From Aquabacterium sp. OR-4 (GTDB lineage Bacteria; Pseudomonadota; Gammaproteobacteria; Burkholderiales; Burkholderiaceae_C), in contig NZ_JAOCQD020000001.1 in NCBI RefSeq assembly GCF_025290835.2, positions 1 to 64,000 on the forward strand: DNA of 64,000 bases, given 5' to 3'. Made by a program: the position numbers and the translations under genes. The first letter of the stretch is position 1; each line of letters starts with the position of its first letter. Of the stretch, positions 33,285 through 41,584 are shown piece by piece. The notes beneath the pieces are model-generated. The model was given only the letters and a program-made list of their open reading frames with translations, made no database searches and had not been told where the DNA came from.

Positions 33285-34562
33285 CTAGTGCTTGTCGGAC
33301 CGCGCGATCGCGAGCAGGCGTTCGACCTCGTCGCGGTGGTCCACCAGGTTGCGCTGGTGCCAGCGGCGGATCACCAGCATCGTGCCGGCCACCACGCTGC
33401 CCAGTGCGGCAATCGCGATGAAGGCCGAGAAGCCCATCTTGGTCAGGCCGGTGTAGAACGCGCCAATGGCCAGGATGCAGGCCTGCTCGTTGAAGTTCTG
33501 TACCGCGATCGAGCGGCCGGCACCCATCAGGTTGTGGCCGCGGTGCTGCAGCAGCGCGTTCATCGGCACCACCAGGTAGCCGCCGGCCGCGCCCAGCAGC
33601 AGCAGGAACGGAACAGCCACCCAGATGTCGCGGATGCCGTTCAGGCCGATGGTCAGCAGGCCCATCGCGATGCCCAGCGGGATCACGCCGGTGGCCTTGT
33701 CCAGGCGCATGCGTGCCGAGGCCCACACGGCGCCCACCGCCACGCCCACCGAGACCACGCCCGCCAGGTTGGAGGCCTGGGTGGTGGTGTAGCCAAGTGC
33801 CGCGGCAGCCCACGGAAACACGATGATGCGCAGGTTGCCGCCGAAGCCCCAGAACACCGTGGTGGTGGCCAGCGAGATCTGGCCGAGCTTGTCGCGCCAC
33901 AGACGGGCGTTGCAGTCGGTGAAGTCGCGCAGCAGGGCCAGCGGGTTGGTCTCGAGCACCTGCAGCGGCGCCTCGGTGCGCGGGATGAACAGGTTGAAGG
34001 CCGCCGCGATGATGTACACGCCGACCATGATCACGATGGCCGCCTCGGGCGCCGTGTCGATGCCGGTGTGGAAGGCCGGCAGGTCGAAGCCCAGCAGCAT
34101 CGGCGAGAGCTTGGGCCCGACCAGCTGGCCGCCCAGCACGATGCCCAGGATCACCGAGGCGATGGTCAGGCCCTCGATCCAGCCATTGGCCTTGACCAGC
34201 TGCGAGGGTGGCAGCAGCTCGGTGAGGATGCCGTACTTGGCCGGCGAGTAGGCCGCCGCGCCCAGACCCACCACCGCATAGGCCAGCAGCGGGTGGCCGC
34301 CAAACAGCATCATCAGGCAGCCGACCACCTTGATCGTGTTGCTGATGAACATCACGCGGCCCTTGGGCACGGCGTCGGCAAAAGCGCCGACGAAGGGCGC
34401 CAGCACCACGTAGAACAGCGCGAACATCGGCGTCAGCGCCGGGATCTGCCAGGCCGGGGCCTGCGATTGGCGCAGCAGTTCGATGGCAGCAACCAGCAGC
34501 GCGTTGTCAGCCAGCGAGCTGAAGAACTGCGCCGACATGATGGTGTAGAAGCCTTTTTTCAT
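33285..34562 (-). CDS. lplT: Lysophospholipid transporter LplT (MFS)
   Basis: Predicted 425 residues starting at MKKGFYTIM; a GTG six codons upstream is also possible. LplT flips lyso-phospholipids across the inner membrane for re-acylation. It has the major-facilitator pattern with about twelve helices: FFSSLADNALLVAAIELL, FVGAFADAVPKGRVMF (loop 2-3 signature), YSPAKYGILTELLPPSQLVKANGW, FGGNLRIIVFPWAAAALGYTTTQASNL. The aas acyltransferase partner is not adjacent. It diverges from alr, a neighbourhood usual in betaproteobacteria. Confidence 0.92.
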   Translation of the reverse strand: MKKGFYTIMSAQFFSSLADNALLVAAIELLRQSQAPAWQIPALTPMFALFYVVLAPFVGAFADAVPKGRVMFISNTIKVVGCLMMLFGGHPLLAYAVVGLGAAAYSPAKYGILTELLPPSQLVKANGWIEGLTIASVILGIVLGGQLVGPKLSPMLLGFDLPAFHTGIDTAPEAAIVIMVGVYIIAAAFNLFIPRTEAPLQVLETNPLALLRDFTDCNARLWRDKLGQISLATTTVFWGFGGNLRIIVFPWAAAALGYTTTQASNLAGVVSVGVAVGAVWASARMRLDKATGVIPLGIAMGLLTIGLNGIRDIWVAVPFLLLLGAAGGYLVVPMNALLQHRGHNLMGAGRSIAVQNFNEQACILAIGAFYTGLTKMGFSAFIAIAALGSVVAGTMLVIRRWHQRNLVDHRDEVERLLAIARSDKH

Positions 34563-34705
34563 CCGCCGCGCGGGGCGCACCCCAACCGTCCTTCGCCAAC
34601 CGGCAGACCGCTGCCGCCCAACACCATCACCATCACTGCCATCGTGCCCGGCGCTGCCGCCGGGCGGCGGAACAATCCGCCGGCCGGCCGGCCGAGTGCG
34701 GCGCG

Positions 34706-34711
34706 GTTATA
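34706..34711 (-). promoter_or_regulatory. Candidate -10 element for lplT
   Basis: Read on the minus strand the hexamer is TATAAC, 144 bp upstream of the lplT start in the 255-bp lplT-alr divergent spacer. The -35 match at standard spacing is poor, so support is weak. The rest of the spacer is GC-rich and shows no gene. Confidence 0.25.
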
Positions 34712-34817
34712 GCACGGGGGGGCGACGCCAAGTCCCGTTTGACAGCGGCTTGGCACTCCGGTGGTGGCAGCTCGGCTGGCAGAATCCGGCGGGTTGCCGC
34801 CTTCGCCTGCCCTGCCC

Positions 34818-35942
34818 GTGCCCCGTCCGATCGAAGCCCTGATCCACCCCGACGCGCTGGCGCACAACCTGGGCCGCGCGCGCGCACTGGCGCCCGATGC
34901 CCGGCTGTGGGCGGTGGTCAAGGCCAACGCCTATGGCCACGGCATCGAGCGGGTGTTCGACGCCCTGCGCAGCGCCGACGGCTTTGCGCTGCTCGACCTG
35001 GCCGAGGCCGAGCGCCTGCGCGCGCTCGACTGGCGCGGCCCGATCCTGCTGCTGGAAGGCTGTTTCGATGCGCGCGACCTCGAGCTGTGCTCGCGCCTGA
35101 ACCTCTGGCACGTGGTGCACTGCGAGGCCCAGATCGACTGGCTGGCGGCGCACAAGACGCACCAGCCGCACCGCGTGTTCCTGAAGATGAACAGCGGCAT
35201 GAACCGCCTGGGCTTCACGCCCACGGCGTTTCGCGGCGCCTGGGTGCGGCTGAACGCGCTGCCCCAGGTGGACGAGATTTCGCTGATGACGCACTTTGCC
35301 GATGCCGACGGCCCGCGCGGCATCGCCCACCAGGTGGCGGCCTTCGAGGCCGCCACGCACGACCTGCCGGGTGAGCGCAGCCTGGCCAACAGCGCCGCCA
35401 TCCTGCGCCACCTGGGCCCGGCCGCCGCCGGCAGCGCCGCGCTGCGCAACGACTGGGTGCGCGCCGGCATCCTGAGCTACGGCTGCGCTCCCGATTTTCC
35501 CGAGCACGACATTGCCCACTGGCAGCTGCAGCCGACCATGACGCTGCGCTCGCGCCTGATCGGCGTGCAGGCGCTGCAGCCTGGCGACACGGTGGGCTAC
35601 GGCAGCCGCTTCACCGCCGAGCAGGCCATGCGCATCGGCATCGTGGCCTGCGGCTATGCCGACGGCTACCCGCGCCACTGCCCCACCGGCACGCCGGTGC
35701 TGGTGGAGGGCCAGCGCACCCGCACCGTGGGTCGGGTGTCGATGGACATGCTGGCGGTCGACCTGACGCCGGTGCCCGGCGCGCAGATCGGCAGCGAGGT
35801 CACGCTGTGGGGCCGCGGCCCGCGCCAGGCACTGCTGCCGATCGACGAGGTGGCCCAGGCCGCCGGCACCATCGGCTACGAGCTGATGTGCGCGCTGGCC
35901 CCGCGCGTGCCGGTGCGGGGTGACACCGAGCCCGCCGCCTGA
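34818..35942 (+). CDS. alr: Alanine racemase
   Basis: Predicted 374 residues with GTG 34818 as start, giving the normal N terminus [17 protein letters not shown]; an earlier in-frame start adds sequence with no family match. Alr makes D-alanine for peptidoglycan using PLP. The PLP lysine is in [10 protein letters not shown] (K35). [13 protein letters not shown] and LMTHFADAD lie in the barrel, and the catalytic tyrosine region [11 protein letters not shown] and [11 protein letters not shown] are in the C-terminal part. Its last 67 bp overlap the convergent PEP-CTERM gene. Confidence 0.95.
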   Translation: MPRPIEALIHPDALAHNLGRARALAPDARLWAVVKANAYGHGIERVFDALRSADGFALLDLAEAERLRALDWRGPILLLEGCFDARDLELCSRLNLWHVVHCEAQIDWLAAHKTHQPHRVFLKMNSGMNRLGFTPTAFRGAWVRLNALPQVDEISLMTHFADADGPRGIAHQVAAFEAATHDLPGERSLANSAAILRHLGPAAAGSAALRNDWVRAGILSYGCAPDFPEHDIAHWQLQPTMTLRSRLIGVQALQPGDTVGYGSRFTAEQAMRIGIVACGYADGYPRHCPTGTPVLVEGQRTRTVGRVSMDMLAVDLTPVPGAQIGSEVTLWGRGPRQALLPIDEVAQAAGTIGYELMCALAPRVPVRGDTEPAA

Positions 35943-36607
35943 TCCCGGCGACGGCAAGCACCCAGGCCCAGCGCCGCCAGGCCGCCCAGCCACAGCGCCA
36001 CGGTGGCCGGCTCAGGCACCGCCTGCACCTCGATCTGCACCGACAGCGTGTTCAGCGCGCCGCCCAGATCCGACTCGGTCTGCAGGCGCGGGTAGCTGTA
36101 GCCCCAGCTGTCGCAGACGAGGTACACGCCCTGTTCGGGATCACCGCTGTTGTAGCAGTAGCGGGTGGCGAGTTCGGCCTCGTCAACGCGGGTGCGCCGC
36201 AGCGCGAAGCTGCCCGAGGCGCTCACCAGGTAGCTGCCGGGCGCGTCGAATTGCATCTGGAAGCCGAAGCTGCCGGCCGGGCCGCTGGGCGGCTGCTCGC
36301 TGAACGACAGCAGCTGCGGGCCCGACACCTGCACCTCGATGCCCAGCGCCGTGGTGCTCTCGGTCCAGTACCAGTTCATCAGCCATTCGTTGCTGCCTTC
36401 CACCGCCGCCGGCTCCACCGGGTTGTTGCCACCGCCGCTCTGGAACTCGCCCTGGATGCTCCAGCCCACGCCAAAGCCGACGCTGCTGCCGGCGGACACC
36501 TGCGTGGCGCCGGCCTGCAGCCAGTCGAGCTGGCCCTGGCTCCAGGCCGGTGAGGCCAGACTGGTGAGGCCTGCCGCCAGCCAGGCGGCAAAAAATGGGC
36601 GGTGCAT
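35876..36607 (-). CDS. PEP-CTERM sorting-domain protein (first)
   Basis: Predicted 243 residues, start ATG 36605-36607, which gives a signal peptide ([20 protein letters not shown]). The body is a beta-rich secreted domain of unknown function with a Cys pair ([17 protein letters not shown]). Near the end is the sorting signal [13 protein letters not shown], a TM helix and CRRR, recognised by exosortase. About 22 residues follow the Arg cluster, whereas PEP-CTERM proteins usually end within a few; this tail is encoded antisense to the alr 3' end. No exosortase gene lies in the window. Confidence 0.88.
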   Translation of the reverse strand: MHRPFFAAWLAAGLTSLASPAWSQGQLDWLQAGATQVSAGSSVGFGVGWSIQGEFQSGGGNNPVEPAAVEGSNEWLMNWYWTESTTALGIEVQVSGPQLLSFSEQPPSGPAGSFGFQMQFDAPGSYLVSASGSFALRRTRVDEAELATRYCYNSGDPEQGVYLVCDSWGYSYPRLQTESDLGGALNTLSVQIEVQAVPEPATVALWLGGLAALGLGACRRRDQAAGSVSPRTGTRGASAHISS

Positions 36608-36824
36608 GGGCGGTCTCCTGTGCGGCGCCCGATCTGAACGCCGGGTGGTGGGATGTGCCGCGCGGCCGGGCCGCGCTGGCACACCGGCACCATCCCGCCG
36701 CCAGGTGACGGCGTCCATCCCCAAGGTTTCACCACCGCCGCGAACCGGGCGCCGGGGGCGGGATGGGCGCGACAGCCCAACGGCCGCCGCCCACCCCGCC
36801 ATCACCGCCCAAGGCGGTGCGCGA

Positions 36825-37520
36825 TCAGACCTTGCGGCGACGCGACAGGCCCATGCCGGCCAGCGCCAGGCCCACCAGGGCCAGCGACGCGGGCTCGGGC
36901 ACGGTCGGCGGCGGGGTCAGCGGATCGAAGGTGTACGCCAGTTGCGCACCGCAGGAGGCATCGGTCATCTGCGCCAGGTTGACGTTGCCGCCGATGACCG
37001 TGTTGGTCATGCTGGCCAGCGCGTTGCAGCTCAGGCTGAACGAGCCACCACCGGCGACCTGCAGCGACGACAGGATGCTGCTCAGGTCGATGGTGACGGT
37101 GTCGGCATCCATCAGGTCGGCATACACGGCCGAGCCGCCGGAGGCCAGGGTTTGAACGCCCGTGGGCCCCTGGGACATCGAGAACTGGAACAGCGGGTCC
37201 AGCAGCGTGTCGAGGGCGCCCACCGACGAGTCGAAGCCCATGTCAACGCCGGTGGCCGTGCGAAAGCGCGAGGCCGTCACGGCATTGGCCGTGATCGTGG
37301 TCTTCATGCTGCCCGTGAGGATCAGCGAAGCGCCGGTCAGCGTGCCGGTGTTGCTGTCGAACAGGTCGAGGCTGCCGCTCAGCGCGGGGCCGGCGCCGAC
37401 CACGCCCACGTCGCCAAAGCTGGTCAGGGACGGGCCGAGGTTCAGCACCAGGCCCGCCTGGGCGCCTGCGGTGGACAGCAGCGCTGCGGCCATGACGGCC
37501 GCCAATTTCATCTTTCGCAT
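36825..37520 (-). CDS. PEP-CTERM sorting-domain protein (second)
   Basis: Predicted 231 residues; start ATG 37518-37520 after GGAGTTGAG. A signal peptide (KLAAVMAAALLSTAGAQA) leads to a Gly/Ser/Thr-rich secreted domain with SLSCNALASMTN and ASCGAQL cysteines. The C terminus is canonical: VPEPASLALVGLALAGMG then SRRRKV, ending right after the basic cluster. Function is unknown; such proteins are sorted by exosortase to the envelope or biofilm matrix. It lies 217 bp upstream of the other PEP-CTERM gene. Confidence 0.9.
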   Translation of the reverse strand: MRKMKLAAVMAAALLSTAGAQAGLVLNLGPSLTSFGDVGVVGAGPALSGSLDLFDSNTGTLTGASLILTGSMKTTITANAVTASRFRTATGVDMGFDSSVGALDTLLDPLFQFSMSQGPTGVQTLASGGSAVYADLMDADTVTIDLSSILSSLQVAGGGSFSLSCNALASMTNTVIGGNVNLAQMTDASCGAQLAYTFDPLTPPPTVPEPASLALVGLALAGMGLSRRRKV

Positions 37521-37945
37521 CTCAACTCCGAGTTTGTAAGGGATTGCATCGAACGAGTACCAATCCGGCACCCGGAGTAGGAGGTTGCTATTTTTGTTCC
37601 AGCCGAAAAATACTTTACGAATCAAGGGCTTGAATAAGCCGTGACGGATTCACTGCGAGTATTCGTCAAAAGTATCGACGAAAATAAGCAAGGCGGTTTG
37701 TTAAAAGGTTGACGGATTATATTGAGACCACCCCACAAGAATGGGTTGACTCTTTTCTTTCATATTCATTGTGAGCGTCCAGCGCCAAGCGGCGCCGCCG
37801 GGACTGCTGCCGCGCGGCCACGGCCCTGGCCGCCGCCGCCGGGCGATCGCCCCCTGGTTTCAGGGGGCCGGGGGCATCCAGGCCGCAGGGCCGCGTAACC
37901 CGGGGCCGACCGTGCCGCAGGGGCCAGCCGGCGCGCCGGCGCCGC
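37521..37945. other. Intergenic region with AT-rich island, no gene seen
   Basis: This 425-bp gap upstream of the second PEP-CTERM gene contains the most AT-rich stretch of the window (about 37570-37775). It has a TATAAT hexamer on the minus strand (37716-37721), an inverted repeat TTCGTC-N9-GACGAA (37662-37682), and a direct repeat TGACGGATT at 37642 and 37710. A CCCCCTG/CAGGGGG hairpin (37850-37867) lies about 80 bp past the lysE-type stop. The island probably carries the PEP-CTERM promoter; the -35 is weak. Confidence 0.5.
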
Positions 37946-38587
37946 TCAGGCGCGCTTGAACAAGGCCAGCGCGGTGCCGGCGGCCACGAACAGGCTGCCC
38001 ATGCCGCGGTTCACCCAGCGCATGCGGCGCGGCACAGCCAGCACCGATTGCAGCCGGCTGGCCAGCGCCACGTAGCCGCTCATCACCAGGCACTCCACCA
38101 CGCCGAAGGTCAGGCCGATCACCGCGTACTGCGGCGCCACCGGCGCGCTGGTGTCGATGAACTGCGGCAGCACGGCCAGCAAGAACACCGTGCCCTTGGG
38201 GTTCAGCGCATTGACGCCCCAGCCGCGCAGCACCAGCGCGCCGCGGCCGGTTGGCGCGGCCGCAGTGCCGGCGCCGGTGGCTGCGGCCACCTGCAGGCCC
38301 AGCGCCGGCGCGCGCCATTGCTGCACGCCCAGCCACACCAGGTAGGCCGCACCCACCCACTTGACCAGCGTGAAGGCCAGCTCCGAGGTGGCCAGCACCG
38401 CCCCCAGGCCCACGCTGACCACCAGGGTCTGCGTCCACACACCCAGCAGCAGGCCGAAGGCGATGGACTGGCCGCGCGCGAAGCCATGCGACAGCCCGGC
38501 TCCCATGGCCGCCAGGGCGCCCGGGCCGGGCGACAGGCTGATGGCCAAGGTGGCAATGAAGAACGGAATCCAGACCGACCAGCTCAT
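37946..38587 (-). CDS. LysE/RhtB-family amino acid exporter
   Basis: Predicted 213 residues, start ATG 38585-38587, usual length for the family. These inner-membrane proteins export amino acids such as lysine, homoserine or threonine. The N-terminal helix carries the family motif SLSPGPGALAAMGAGLSHG. Further helices include GLLLGVWTQTLVVSVGLGAVLA, YLVWLGVQQWR, and GWGVNALNPKGTVFLLAVLPQFID (the NPK motif). The substrate cannot be predicted. It diverges from radA with an 84-bp spacer. Confidence 0.92.
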   Translation of the reverse strand: MSWSVWIPFFIATLAISLSPGPGALAAMGAGLSHGFARGQSIAFGLLLGVWTQTLVVSVGLGAVLATSELAFTLVKWVGAAYLVWLGVQQWRAPALGLQVAAATGAGTAAAPTGRGALVLRGWGVNALNPKGTVFLLAVLPQFIDTSAPVAPQYAVIGLTFGVVECLVMSGYVALASRLQSVLAVPRRMRWVNRGMGSLFVAAGTALALFKRA

Positions 38588-38658
38588 GACATCCCGGGTG
38601 CAAGGCAGCGAAGGGTGGCGGTTGTAGCACGCAGGCCGGCGGCGCCCGCCCGGCCGAC

Positions 38659-38664
38659 GACAAT
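38659..38664 (+). promoter_or_regulatory. Candidate -10 element giving a near-leaderless radA transcript
   Basis: GACAAT lies seven bases before the radA ATG. If used as a -10, transcription would begin at or next to the start codon. No strong -35 or ribosome binding site is present. The same arrangement occurs before the gene at 40062. Confidence 0.35.
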
Positions 38665-38671
38665 CGCCCGC

Positions 38672-40033
38672 ATGGCCAAGGAGAAAACCCAGTACACCTG
38701 CACCGCCTGCGGCGGCGTCAGCCCCAAATGGCTGGGCAAGTGCCCGCATTGCGGCGAATGGAACACGCTGGAGGAAACCGTGGCCGAGGCCAGCGGCGCC
38801 GCACGCCACCGCTACCAGGGCCTGGTGAAGGCCCAGGCGGTGGCCAACCTGGCCGAGATCGAGGCCGCCGATGTGGAACGCACGCCCACCGGCCAGCCCG
38901 AGCTCGACCGCGTGCTGGGCGGCGGCATTGTGGCCGGCGGCGTGGTGCTGATCGGCGGCGACCCCGGCATCGGCAAGAGCACCCTGCTGCTGCAGGCGGC
39001 CGAGACCCTGTCGTCGCAGATCAAGGTGCTCTACGTCACCGGCGAGGAGTCGGGCGCCCAGGTGGCGCTGCGTGCACGGCGCCTGGGCCTGGCCGGCACC
39101 CAGCTGCGTGTGCTGGCCGAGATCCAGCTCGAGAAGATCCAGGCCGCGCTGGCCAACGAGCAGCCCGACTTCTGCGTCATCGACTCGATCCAGACGCTGT
39201 ACTCCGACCAGCTCACCAGCGCGCCCGGCAGCGTGGCCCAGGTGCGCGAGTGCGCCGCCCAGCTGACCCGCACCGCCAAGGCCAGCGGCTGCGCCATCGT
39301 GCTGGTGGGCCATGTCACGAAAGAAGGCGCCATTGCCGGCCCGCGCGTGCTGGAGCACATCGTCGACACGGTGCTGTACTTCGAGGGCGACACGCACAGC
39401 AGCTACCGCCTGGTGCGCGCCATCAAGAACCGCTTCGGCGCGGTCAACGAGATCGGCGTGTTCGCGATGACCGAGAAGGGCCTGAAGGGTGTGAGCAACC
39501 CCAGCGCGATCTTCCTGTCCACCCACGGCGCGCCGGTGCCGGGCAGCTGCGTGCTGGTCACGCTGGAGGGCACGCGGCCGCTGCTGGTGGAGATTCAGGC
39601 GCTGGTGGATTCGGGCGGGCCTAGCCCGCGGCGCCTCAGCGTGGGCCTGGAACGCGACCGCCTGGCCATGCTGCTGGCCGTGCTGCACCGCCATGCCGGC
39701 GTGCAGTGCAGCGACCAGGACGTGTTCGTCAACGCCGTGGGCGGCGTGCGCATCAGCGAGCCGGCGGCCGACCTGGCGGTGCTGCTGGCCATCCAGGGAT
39801 CTTTGCGCGGCAAGCCGCTGCCGCAGGGCTTTCTGGCCTTTGGCGAGGTGGGCCTGGCCGGCGAGGTGCGGCCCGCGCCGCGCGGCCAGGAGCGCCTGAA
39901 GGAGGCCGCCAAGCTGGGCTTCAGCGTGGCCCTGGTGCCCAAGGCCAATCTGCCGAAAAAGCCGATCGAGGGCCTGACGGTGCACGCCATCGAGCGCATC
40001 GACGAGGCCATCGACCTGGTGCGCGGCCTGTGA
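38672..40033 (+). CDS. radA: DNA repair protein RadA
   Basis: Predicted 453 residues, start ATG 38672. RadA promotes branch migration in recombination. The N-terminal zinc finger reads CTACGG then CPHCGEW. Walker A is GGDPGIGKSTLL, the RadA-specific KNRFG motif follows in the ATPase core, and the C-terminal third is a Lon-protease-like domain (QDVFVNAVGGVRISEPAADLAV, FGEVGLAGEVRP) used for oligomerisation. All motifs are intact. Confidence 0.96.
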   Translation: MAKEKTQYTCTACGGVSPKWLGKCPHCGEWNTLEETVAEASGAARHRYQGLVKAQAVANLAEIEAADVERTPTGQPELDRVLGGGIVAGGVVLIGGDPGIGKSTLLLQAAETLSSQIKVLYVTGEESGAQVALRARRLGLAGTQLRVLAEIQLEKIQAALANEQPDFCVIDSIQTLYSDQLTSAPGSVAQVRECAAQLTRTAKASGCAIVLVGHVTKEGAIAGPRVLEHIVDTVLYFEGDTHSSYRLVRAIKNRFGAVNEIGVFAMTEKGLKGVSNPSAIFLSTHGAPVPGSCVLVTLEGTRPLLVEIQALVDSGGPSPRRLSVGLERDRLAMLLAVLHRHAGVQCSDQDVFVNAVGGVRISEPAADLAVLLAIQGSLRGKPLPQGFLAFGEVGLAGEVRPAPRGQERLKEAAKLGFSVALVPKANLPKKPIEGLTVHAIERIDEAIDLVRGL

Positions 40034-40049
40034 CCACCCGGCGCGCACC

Positions 40050-40055
40050 GACAAT
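40050..40055 (+). promoter_or_regulatory. Candidate -10 element before the 40062 gene
   Basis: GACAAT sits six bases before the ATG of the small membrane-protein gene, as it does before radA. It would give a leaderless message separate from radA read-through. The -35 match is weak. Confidence 0.3.
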
Positions 40056-40061
40056 CGGGCC

Positions 40062-40505
40062 ATGACTTCGGCAATCTTCGGTTCGGCGGCCTTTGGCTGG
40101 CTGCTGGCACTGGCCGCGCTGCTGGCCGGCTGGTTCACCTATGGCTGGCCCGGCGTGGCGCTGGCCTTTTCGGTCATCGTGTTCTGGCTGCTGCTGCAGT
40201 TCAGCCGCGCCATGCGCGCGATGCGCCAGGCCACCGGCGCGCCGGTGGGCGAGGTGGCCAGCGCGGTGATGCTGAACGCCCGGCTGCGCCAGGGCCTGCG
40301 GCTGATGGACATCATCGGCATGACCCGCAGCCTGGGCGAAAAACTGGCCGACACGCCCGAGAGCTTTCGCTGGCGCGATGCCGGCGGCAGCAGCGTGACG
40401 GTTGAACTGCGCGCCGGCCGCTGCGTGCGCTGGACGCTGCACCGGCCGGAAGTGCCGGAAGCGCCCGAGGCGCCCGCCGCCAACACCCCGGCCGGCGCGG
40501 CCTGA
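40062..40505 (+). CDS. Small membrane protein of unknown function downstream of radA
   Basis: Predicted 147 residues. Two hydrophobic stretches, about 8-25 and 28-48 (WPGVALAFSVIVFWLLLQF), are followed by a basic cytoplasmic part with RQATGAPVGEVASAVMLNARLRQGLRLMDIIGMTRSLGEKL, then a Pro/Ala-rich tail. No function is recognised. It is 28 bp behind radA and is probably co-transcribed with it, though a GACAAT box just before the ATG may give its own transcript. Confidence 0.8.
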   Translation: MTSAIFGSAAFGWLLALAALLAGWFTYGWPGVALAFSVIVFWLLLQFSRAMRAMRQATGAPVGEVASAVMLNARLRQGLRLMDIIGMTRSLGEKLADTPESFRWRDAGGSSVTVELRAGRCVRWTLHRPEVPEAPEAPAANTPAGAA

Positions 40506-40534
40506 ACGCCCCTCGGGGCGCCGCGCTCAGCCGC

Positions 40535-41452
40535 TCAGGCCCGGCCGCCCGGCCGGCGCCCGGCGGCCCCCACCAGGCCCGCCAGGCCCAGCAGCCACAG
40601 CGCCCAGGTGGCTGGCTCGGGCACCGCGGCGGCGTTGATCGCCCGGATGGCCTGCACCTCTTCGGCCCAGTAGCTGGGCAGCACGTCGAAGGGGTTGGTG
40701 TCCACCGCGCTGCCGGGCAGGTAGCGGTCGTCGGTGATGTAGATGTAGCCGGCGCGGCGCGCCACCGCCTGGGCGAGCAGGCCGCGCATCTGGTCGGCCG
40801 AGGCCACGTTGTAGTGGATGTGGGCCTGGCGCGCGGGCGCGGCGCTGAGCATCCAGGGCTCGGCCGGCGCGGTGTTGCTGTAGTCGCCGCGGCCCTGCTC
40901 GAAGCTCATCACCGTGTCCACCAGCGCGGCGCTGGCGGCGGGAACCGGCGCACCCGGGTTGCCCACCAGCTGCCAGTCGGGGTGGGCGCTGCGCAGCGCC
41001 TGCGACACGGTGCTGTAGTAGGCCAGCGCGGCGTCGCCGCCCATCTCGTCGAGGAAGATGCCGTCCACCGGGTAGAACTCGGCATAACGCTCGGCCTGCG
41101 CCAGCACGGTGGCCGCGCTGCGCTGCTCGCCGGCCACGGCGCACTGGTCGGTGCCGTAGCAGGTGTACACATAGCCCAGCACGCGGCCCCCGGCGGCGCG
41201 GAAGTCGTTCACCGCGGACAGGTAGTTCGGGTCTTGCGCCGTGCCCGGGCCGCTGCCAGGGTTGAGGATGGCCGTCACGGCCACGCCCTGGCTCAGCGCC
41301 TGCTGCATCTCGCGCCACATGTTGCGCTGCGCCGGATCCCACACCGGCGGGTAGAAGTAAGCGGGCACCAGCAGCTCCAGCGCCTGTGCCGGGCCCAGCG
41401 CCAGGGTCAGGGCGGCGGCGGCCAGCGCCCCGCGGGTTCTTGAAAACGTCAT
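40535..41452 (-). CDS. Spherulin-4-like glycoside-hydrolase-type protein with PEP-CTERM signal
   Basis: Predicted 305 residues; start ATG 41450-41452 behind GGAGGATT. A signal peptide (TRGALAAAALTLALGPAQA) leads into a barrel-like domain of the spherulation-specific family 4 type: LLVPAYFYPP, VTAILNPGSGPG, AGGRVLGYVYTCYG, and the acidic VDGIFLDEMGG. It ends with VPEPATWALWLLGLAGLVGAAGRR, a PEP-CTERM signal. Relatives have been linked to polysaccharide hydrolysis, so a role on matrix sugar is plausible but inferred. It is convergent with the 40062 gene and diverges from ilvE. Confidence 0.85.
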   Translation of the reverse strand: MTFSRTRGALAAAALTLALGPAQALELLVPAYFYPPVWDPAQRNMWREMQQALSQGVAVTAILNPGSGPGTAQDPNYLSAVNDFRAAGGRVLGYVYTCYGTDQCAVAGEQRSAATVLAQAERYAEFYPVDGIFLDEMGGDAALAYYSTVSQALRSAHPDWQLVGNPGAPVPAASAALVDTVMSFEQGRGDYSNTAPAEPWMLSAAPARQAHIHYNVASADQMRGLLAQAVARRAGYIYITDDRYLPGSAVDTNPFDVLPSYWAEEVQAIRAINAAAVPEPATWALWLLGLAGLVGAAGRRPGGRA

Positions 41453-41584
41453 CGTGTGAATCCTCCCGGCGTGGATGATGGCGCGGTGCCCCTGGCCAGG
41501 CACCCCCTACGCTGAGGCGTGAACGGCGCACGATTGCCTAGAATCCGGGGTTCTTCTCTCTACCCAACTGCGCAAAGGCTCCCC

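Noticed and set aside
34739..34744. TTGACA as a -35 for alr
   Set aside because: No -10-like hexamer lies 15-19 bp downstream.
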